Below are positions 23,221-31,259 of a DNA stretch of 31,259 bases, one piece after another; positions within the stretch are counted from its first letter, which is position 1, and the number at the start of each line of letters is the position of its first letter. The stretch is from an uncultured Butyricicoccus sp. (lineage in GTDB: Bacteria > Bacillota > Clostridia > Oscillospirales > Butyricicoccaceae), in contig UQVU01000007.1 of assembly GCA_900544475.1 (NCBI GenBank), positions 1-31,259 on the forward strand, given 5' to 3'. The notes below the pieces were generated by a model. The model saw only the letters and a program-made list of their open reading frames with translations, made no database searches and was not told where the DNA came from. The translations under genes and the position numbers were made by a program.

Positions 23221-24074
23221 TTCGCGCAGTCCTCCGTCAGAAAGTTGTCGATGAGGCGGGTCTTGCCGATATAGACCGCCATAGCCACGAGAACCGGGCG
23301 GTCGATGGTGTGGACCGGCTCCATCGTCACCGCGTCCACCGCGGAAACGTAGTCGATTTTCGCGAGCGGCTCAGCCTCGATGCACTTCGTCATTTCGGAA
23401 ACGACAGCGTCCGCGTCGGTTTCGCCGCCCTTTACGAGTTTTTCGCCGAGGAACACCGCCTTCGAGAGCACGAGCGCCGCCTTACGCTCCTCCGCGCTCA
23501 GGTAGGTGTTGCGCGAGGACTTCGCAAGGCCGTCCGCCTCACGCACGATCGGGCAGCCGACGATTTCGATGCCGTAGGACATATCGCGCACCATGCGGCG
23601 GATGATAGCGAGCTGCTGCGCGTCCTTTTGGCCGAAAAACGCCTTGTCCGGGGTGACGATGTTGAACAGCTTGGACACGACCGTGCACACGCCGCGGAAG
23701 TGAATCGGTCGGGTCTTACCGCACAGCTGCCCCGGCATATCGGACAGGATCTCTACGAAAGTCGCGGCGTCCGGCGCGTACATCTCCTCGACCGAGGGAT
23801 GGAACACCATGCTGCATCCGTGCTCTTCGAGCAGCGCGCAGTCGCGGTCAAAGTCGCGCGGATAGGACTCGAGGTCCTCGTTCGGGCCGAACTGGGTCGG
23901 GTTGACGAAGTCCGAGGCAACCACGCGGTCGCACATCGAAACCGCCTTGTCTACCAGGCTCGCGTGACCCTCATGCAGGTAGCCCATCGTCGGCACCAGA
24001 CCGACCGAAAGTCCTGCGGCTTTCCATTCCTTTACCTGTGCGCGAACCTGCGCGATCGTTTCTGCAATAATCAT
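23217..24074 (-). CDS. panC: Pantothenate synthetase
   Basis: Joins pantoate and beta-alanine with ATP to form pantothenate. The 285-residue protein has the HIGH-type motif HEGH at residues 34-37 ([14 protein letters not shown]), the [10 protein letters not shown] segment, and [15 protein letters not shown], the KMSKS-like loop. Cytoplasmic nucleotidyltransferase-fold enzyme, acting as a dimer in the family. It lies 25 bp after panB and overlaps panD. Confidence 0.97.
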   Translation of the reverse strand: MIIAETIAQVRAQVKEWKAAGLSVGLVPTMGYLHEGHASLVDKAVSMCDRVVASDFVNPTQFGPNEDLESYPRDFDRDCALLEEHGCSMVFHPSVEEMYAPDAATFVEILSDMPGQLCGKTRPIHFRGVCTVVSKLFNIVTPDKAFFGQKDAQQLAIIRRMVRDMSYGIEIVGCPIVREADGLAKSSRNTYLSAEERKAALVLSKAVFLGEKLVKGGETDADAVVSEMTKCIEAEPLAKIDYVSAVDAVTMEPVHTIDRPVLVAMAVYIGKTRLIDNFLTEDCAK

Positions 24075-24099
24075 TTATCTGTAAACCTCCACAGTAACC

Positions 24100-24942
24100 T
24101 TAATACTCCGTATCGAGCGTCGCGAGATATTCGTCCGAGCAGTCGCTCTTGACAAAGGTGTGCTCGGTCTGCGGGAACGCGCCCGATTTTACCTCGCTGT
24201 CGTAATCGCGGAACGCCTTTTTCATCGTTTCGCCCACCTCGGCGAAATGCTTGGCGAATTTGGGCGTGAAGCCGGAAATGCCGAGCATATCCTGCCAGAC
24301 GAGCACCTGTGCGTCGCATTCGGGGGACGCGCCGATGCCGATGGTGATGATGTCGAGCTTTTTCGTGATGAGGGCGGAGAGCTTGGGCGGCACGCACTCA
24401 AGCGTTACCGCGAACGCGCCGGCCTCCTGCACGGCGAGAGCGTCCTCAAGCACACGGCGGGCGTTTTCCTCGCCCTTGCCCTGCACGGTGAAGCCGCCGA
24501 AAGCGTTGACCGACTGGGGCGTCATGCCGATGTGCGCCACGACCGGAATGCCGGCGTCCGTGATGGCGCGGATCTGCGGGCAGACCTCCTTGCCGCCTTC
24601 GAGCTTGACCGCGCTCGCGCCCGTTTCCTTCATGATGCGGCCCGCGTTCTGCATTGCCTGCTCGACCGAGATCTGATAGCTCATGAACGGCATATCGACC
24701 ACGACAAAGGTCTCCTTGCATCCGCGTACCACGCTGCGCCCGTAGACGATCATCTCATCGACCGTCACCGGCAGCGTGTCCTTGTAGCCCTGCATGGTCA
24801 TGCCGAGGCTGTCGCCGACCAGAATCATGTTGATGCCCGCCGCGTCGATGATTTTCGCGGTCGAGTAGTCATAACAGGTCAGCTGCGAGATCTTCTCGCC
24901 GTTTTTCTTCATTGCGGCGAGGGTTGCTACTGTGTTTTTCAT
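24100..24942 (-). CDS. panB: 3-methyl-2-oxobutanoate hydroxymethyltransferase (ketopantoate synthase)
   Basis: Transfers a hydroxymethyl group from methylene-THF to ketoisovalerate, the first committed step to pantoate. The 280-residue TIM-barrel protein shows MILVGDSLGMTMQGYKDTLPVT at residues 38-59 with metal-binding Asp, DMPFMSYQ, the conserved VKLEGG, and VAHIGMTPQSVNAFGGF. ATG at 24942 overlaps the upstream gene's stop (ATGA). PanB product needs reduction by a ketopantoate reductase, a role that the upstream gene could fill. Confidence 0.97.
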   Translation of the reverse strand: MKNTVATLAAMKKNGEKISQLTCYDYSTAKIIDAAGINMILVGDSLGMTMQGYKDTLPVTVDEMIVYGRSVVRGCKETFVVVDMPFMSYQISVEQAMQNAGRIMKETGASAVKLEGGKEVCPQIRAITDAGIPVVAHIGMTPQSVNAFGGFTVQGKGEENARRVLEDALAVQEAGAFAVTLECVPPKLSALITKKLDIITIGIGASPECDAQVLVWQDMLGISGFTPKFAKHFAEVGETMKKAFRDYDSEVKSGAFPQTEHTFVKSDCSDEYLATLDTEY

Positions 24943-25796
24943 TTGTGTCCTTCCTCCGTCAGCTCCCGCAATGCGCCGTAATCCTCGTCCGGATGGCGTC
25001 TGACCGCAAGCTCGATCAGATTTCGGGTAGCTGCTGTGTAAAGCGCCCGTTCCCTTCCCTCGGGAATGCAGGCAAGATGTTTTTTCACCGTTTCGCAGTC
25101 GTTCCGCTCGACCGGGCCGGTCAGTGCCTCACAGGGGCCGACTTCGAGCAGACGCGCGGTATTGCTGCGGATGAGCGGCGTCAACGCCCGAAGCGCACTC
25201 TGCTCATCAAAGCCGCAGCGCGTCAGCTGGTCGATGCTCTGCTGCACGAGCGCACAGACGAGATTGCTCGCCGTGGCGCAGGCCGCGTGGTAGAGCGGCT
25301 TTCCCTCGGCGCTTATCGTCTGCACCGTGCAGCCGCAGCGCTCCAGAAGCGGTTTCCATGCGGATACGGCCTGTTTTTCGCCTTCAAAGCAGAAAAAAGC
25401 ATCCGCAAGTTCCCGATACGAGTCGTATCTGCTGCTGACGGGAAAAAGCGGATGTATGGAAAGACCGAGCGCACCGGTTTCTGCGAGGCCGGGAAAGGCT
25501 TCCCGGGCAGAAAGTGCGCCGCTGCAATGACATATTTGCTTGCCTGAAAGGGAAAAAGACCGCAGTTCGAGATAAACCGAGGTAATCGTTCTGTCGGGAA
25601 CAGTCAGAAAGATCGCATCACTGTCCTGCACAAGTTCGCAGAGATCACTGTATGCGTGTGTTCCGGTAAAATTCGCCGCTTCTTCCGCCGATTCTCGCTG
25701 CCTGCTGTAATAGCCGGTCAGCGGAATGCCGTTCTCCGCAAAGAGTCTGCCAAGGGAGAAGCCGACTTTTCCTGCTCCGATAAAACCAGTTTTCAT
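24939..25796 (-). CDS. Rossmann-fold/DUF2520 protein, candidate ketopantoate reductase
   Basis: 285 residues: an N-terminal NAD(P)-binding Rossmann domain (GFIGAGKVGFSLGRLF, residues 4-19, dinucleotide motif GxGxxG) and a C-terminal helical DUF2520-type domain (HAACATASNLVCALVQQS, then ALTPLIRSNTARLLEVGP and LTGPVERNDCETV). It is the first gene of the pan operon, directly overlapping panB. Classical PanE is missing from the operon, so this is probably the alternative ketopantoate reductase, as with the PanG type described in Francisella and some Firmicutes; I am not certain that PanG and DUF2520 proteins are the same family. Acetohydroxyacid isomeroreductase (IlvC) elsewhere could also do the step. 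Confidence 0.78.
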   Translation of the reverse strand: MKTGFIGAGKVGFSLGRLFAENGIPLTGYYSRQRESAEEAANFTGTHAYSDLCELVQDSDAIFLTVPDRTITSVYLELRSFSLSGKQICHCSGALSAREAFPGLAETGALGLSIHPLFPVSSRYDSYRELADAFFCFEGEKQAVSAWKPLLERCGCTVQTISAEGKPLYHAACATASNLVCALVQQSIDQLTRCGFDEQSALRALTPLIRSNTARLLEVGPCEALTGPVERNDCETVKKHLACIPEGRERALYTAATRNLIELAVRRHPDEDYGALRELTEEGHK

Positions 25797-25799
25797 TCG

Positions 25800-25930
25800 A
25801 TCACCCAGCCTTTCAATTTAGTGGGTGATGCGTCTTATGCTGCCCGCAGAAACGGGACTTTCAGGGTTAAAATGTGCCGGTACAGTTTCCATAAGGGAAT
25901 ACCATCCGCCTGTCGGGCAAGAAACCCAAC
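25800..25930 (-). promoter_or_regulatory. Structured leader of the pantothenate operon
   Basis: About 130 bases between the predicted start and the first ATG fold into three hairpins: 25879-25903 (arms GGTA/TACC and TTCC/GGAA with a four-base bulge), 25843-25856 (CCCG/CGGG), and 25800-25829 (8-bp arms ATCACCCA/TGGGTGAT). The last lies four bases from the start codon and would bury the likely ribosome site. The known pan RNA motif occurs upstream of panB-type genes in Firmicutes; I cannot confirm that this is one. Confidence 0.5.
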
Positions 25931-25936
25931 GTCTGC

Positions 25937-25965
25937 ATTATACCGCGCGGACAGATAAATTGCAA
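25937..25965 (-). promoter_or_regulatory. Promoter of the pan operon
   Basis: Minus-strand TTGCAA (25960-25965), 17-bp spacer, TATAAT (25937-25942). Strong sigma-A match about 135 bases before the first gene. Confidence 0.82.
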
Positions 25966-25991
25966 GGAAAATGTACCGGCTTGGGGTCGAT

Positions 25992-27041
25992 TTAGAAAAA
26001 TTGTGCGCGGAAAGCGTCCGCGTCGTCGGATTTCGCGGCGGCGGTATTCATATCGACCTCGCCGCTGCGCACCAGCTCCGCAAGCGCGTCGTCCATGAGC
26101 TGCATGCCCTGATTTCGGCCGGTCTGCATGGTACTCGAAAGCTGATACGCCTTGTTCTGGCGGATGAGGCTGCGGACCGCTGAGGTGCCGGTCATAATTT
26201 CAAACGCGGCGATACGCCCGCCCGCGTTGCGCGGCAGAAGCGTCTGTGACACGACGCACTCAAGAACGTCCGCAAGCTGCACGCGGACCTGACCCTGCTG
26301 TTCAGCCGGAAAGACGTCGATCATGCGGTCCACCGTGCTTGCAGCACCCTTGGTATGCAGCGTGCCGAACACGAGATGTCCGGTCTCCGCCGCCGTGATA
26401 GCGGTCGAAATTGTTTCCAGATCGCGCATCTCGCCTACGAGAATAACGTCCGGGTCCTGTCGAAGTGCGGCACGCAAGCCGGAGGCAAAGCTCTCGGTGT
26501 CCACGCCGATTTCACGCTGATTGATGACCGAACGCACGCGCGGATGCACGTATTCGATCGGATTTTCGAGGGTGATGATGTGACGGCGCTCGGTGCGGTT
26601 GATGTGGTCGATGAGGGCGGCGAGCGTCGAGCTTTTGCCCGAGCCGGTCGGGCCGGTGACAATCACGAGACCGTGCGGCTTTTCCGCCTGCTGAATGATG
26701 ACGGACGGCAGTCCGAGCTGCTCGGCGGTCGGGATGTTCACCGGAAGCAGGCGGAGCGCCATCGCGGTATGGCGGCTCTGGTGGTAAATATTGCAGCGCA
26801 GGCGCACACTGCCCCCAATCGTTGCGGCAAAGTCGGTTTCGCCCGTACGGCGCAGCTCGTCCAGCTCGCGCTCTCCGGCAAGGGCGAGGGTCGCCTCCTC
26901 CAGCTCCACCTGCGTCAGAACGCCGCCGTCGCAGTCCGTCAGTGCGCCGTCGATGCGCAGCACAGCCGGCAGGCCAACGGTCAGATGTATATCCGATGCG
27001 CCGCGCGAGGCAGCGTCTAAAATCAGTTTTTCGATGTCCAT
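25992..27041 (-). CDS. pilT: PilT-type retraction ATPase
   Basis: 349-residue hexameric secretion-type ATPase of the PilT branch, which powers retraction of type IV pili. N-terminal PAS-like domain with ASDIHLTVGLPAVLRIDG (residues 15-32), Walker A GPTGSGKS at 130-137, Asp box ITLENPIEYVH, Walker B DPDVILVGEMRD, His box TGHLVFGTLHTKGA, and a C-terminal AVRSLIRQ, which corresponds to the PilT signature AIRNLIRE. ATG at 27041 with AAAGGA upstream and promoter at 27077-27105. No other pilus gene is in the window, so partners must be elsewhere if the protein is functional. Confidence 0.92.
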   Translation of the reverse strand: MDIEKLILDAASRGASDIHLTVGLPAVLRIDGALTDCDGGVLTQVELEEATLALAGERELDELRRTGETDFAATIGGSVRLRCNIYHQSRHTAMALRLLPVNIPTAEQLGLPSVIIQQAEKPHGLVIVTGPTGSGKSSTLAALIDHINRTERRHIITLENPIEYVHPRVRSVINQREIGVDTESFASGLRAALRQDPDVILVGEMRDLETISTAITAAETGHLVFGTLHTKGAASTVDRMIDVFPAEQQGQVRVQLADVLECVVSQTLLPRNAGGRIAAFEIMTGTSAVRSLIRQNKAYQLSSTMQTGRNQGMQLMDDALAELVRSGEVDMNTAAAKSDDADAFRAQFF

Positions 27042-27076
27042 GGCGATTTCCTTTCGGAGTATATCTTTTTATGCTT

Positions 27077-27105
27077 ATTTTAGCGTGAAATTCGCGCTGA
27101 TGCAA
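27077..27105 (-). promoter_or_regulatory. Promoter of pilT
   Basis: Minus-strand TTGCAT (27100-27105), 17-bp spacer, TAAAAT (27077-27082), just downstream of the rRNA operon terminator. Confidence 0.65.
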
Positions 27106-27147
27106 TGTCAAATCGATGATAATTTCGAATTTCTACCCGAAAACGAC

Positions 27148-27171
27148 AAAAACCGACCCTTTCGGATCGGT
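27148..27171 (-). terminator. Intrinsic terminator of the rRNA operon
   Basis: Stem with arms ACCGATCC and GGGTCGGT and a GAAA tetraloop, followed by five T on the minus strand; seven bases after the second 5S gene. Confidence 0.88.
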
Positions 27172-27177
27172 TTCAAT

Positions 27178-27293
<116 letters not shown>

Positions 27294-27458
27294 TCACTTT
27301 CTTGTGAACAAGAAAGTGAGCAAAGAAAACTTTACTGAGCGCTTCCGCGCTATACCTTCTTGTTTTACAAGGAAGATGTTTGGATTTAATCTTTACACCT
27401 TCAAAACTGAACAATCACTACTCGCATTCGCTATTCTTCTCGAGGTTACCTAATTTTT
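27294..27458 (-). other. 23S-5S spacer with tandem hairpins
   Basis: Contains a perfect inverted repeat next to the 5S (27294-27320, arms CTCACTTTCTTGT/CAAGAAAGTGAG around GAA) and a weaker one with arms CTTCTTGT and ACAAGGAAG (27355-27375). Probably rRNA processing structures. Confidence 0.5.
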
Positions 27459-30356
<2,898 letters not shown>

Positions 30357-30511
30357 AGTTTAATATAGCTATTTCTCTGGAATGTTTCGTTGTAGCGATA
30401 CAACTTTTGTTACATTTGAAAATAGAAAATTTTGTTTTCTCGATTGACTCTATTTTTGCTTTACTTGTATTCAGTTTTCAAGGTGCATCCCGACTTCTTT
30501 AAGCCGGTAAG
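30357..30511 (-). other. tRNA-Ala to 23S spacer
   Basis: AT-rich spacer of 155 bases without a gene. It would hold antitermination and processing signals of 23S; no specific site is claimed. Confidence 0.5.
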
Positions 30512-30584
30512 TGGAGATAACGAGATTCGAACTCGTGACCCCCTGCTTGCAAGGCAGGTGCTCTCCCAGCTGAGCTATATCCCC
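30512..30584 (-). tRNA. tRNA-Ala (anticodon TGC)
   Basis: 73-base cloverleaf on the minus strand: acceptor GGGGATA/TATCTCC, D arm AGCTCAGCTGGGAGAGC, anticodon loop CTTGCAA with TGC, T arm with GTTCGAATC. No CCA encoded. Located in the rRNA operon spacer with tRNA-Ile. Confidence 0.97.
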
Positions 30585-30597
30585 AGACCACACAAAA

Positions 30598-30671
<74 letters not shown>

Positions 30672-30677
30672 ATAGGA

Positions 30678-30796
30678 CTTCGGCGACCATCTACTCTCCC
30701 AGGCAGCTGCCCACCAAGTACCATCGACCGCTTGGGTCTTAACCGTCGTGTTCGGAATGGGAACGGGTGTGTCCCCCAAGCGCATCATCACCGAAG
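30678..30796 (-). rRNA. rrf: 5S ribosomal RNA, first copy, between 16S and 23S
   Basis: About 119 bases with CGTTCCCATTCCGAACACGA and GTACTTGGTGGGCAGC, closed by CTTCGG/CCGAAG ends. A complete, normally folded 5S gene placed between 16S and tRNA-Ile, in addition to the standard copy at 27178-27293. Confidence 0.94.

Positions 30797-31259
<463 letters not shown>

Overview
The window (about 31 kb, GC-rich coding sequence) comes from a spore-forming, high-GC clostridial Firmicute, most like gut Oscillospiraceae/Ruminococcaceae. The evidence is a complete spoIIIA operon, a methionine T-box, Firmicute-type rRNA genes, and the argR-recN/nusB-xse-ispA-dxs-tlyA-nadK neighbourhood typical of Bacilli and Clostridia. 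The genus cannot be fixed from sequence reading alone. Every recognised gene lies on the minus strand except one degenerate tyrosine recombinase (18541-19323, plus), so transcription mostly runs from high to low coordinates.

Highlight. The 786-bp gene-free stretch between ispA and dxs (about 8156-8941) is best read as an OLE RNA (ornate large extremophilic RNA). It has its own sigma-A-type promoter (8907-8935) and is followed by a 195-residue membrane protein matching its known partner OapA. The order nusB - (TsaD-like) - xseA - xseB - ispA - OLE - oapA - dxs - tlyA - nadK - argR - recN is the locus in which OLE RNA is known from other Firmicutes. The assignment rests on gene context, size, promoter, OapA-like protein and visible hairpins; a covariance-model search was not possible here.

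Layout in transcription order from the right. 31259-27148: rRNA operon in the order 16S (3' end only) - 5S - tRNA-Ile(GAT) - tRNA-Ala(TGC) - 23S - 5S - terminator, with two clearly different 5S genes. 27105-25992: a lone pilT-type ATPase with its own promoter. 25965-22828: pantothenate operon (DUF2520/Rossmann reductase candidate, panB, panC, panD) with a structured leader. 22743-21897: IclR-family regulator. 21881-19331: metG behind a Met T-box leader, ending in an intrinsic terminator. 19323-18541 (plus): degenerate tyrosine recombinase. 18402-13741: spoIIIAA-AH, eight tightly coupled genes of the mother-cell side of the sporulation feeding-tube complex. 13607-13030: Asp23/Gls24-like gene with promoter and terminator. 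12989-179: nusB to tyrS, the OLE-containing housekeeping cluster.

A second notable element is a modular intergenic repeat built from up to six consecutive hairpins (3717-3891, 7477-7551, 19401-19572, and a partial inverted copy at 13624-13670). Stem sequences differ between copies but pairing, and even one bulged G, is kept; one module looks like a bidirectional terminator. Two copies bracket dxs-tlyA-nadK. A different short repeat of about 30 bp occurs at 44-73, 13672-13701 and, degenerate, at 14286-14309.
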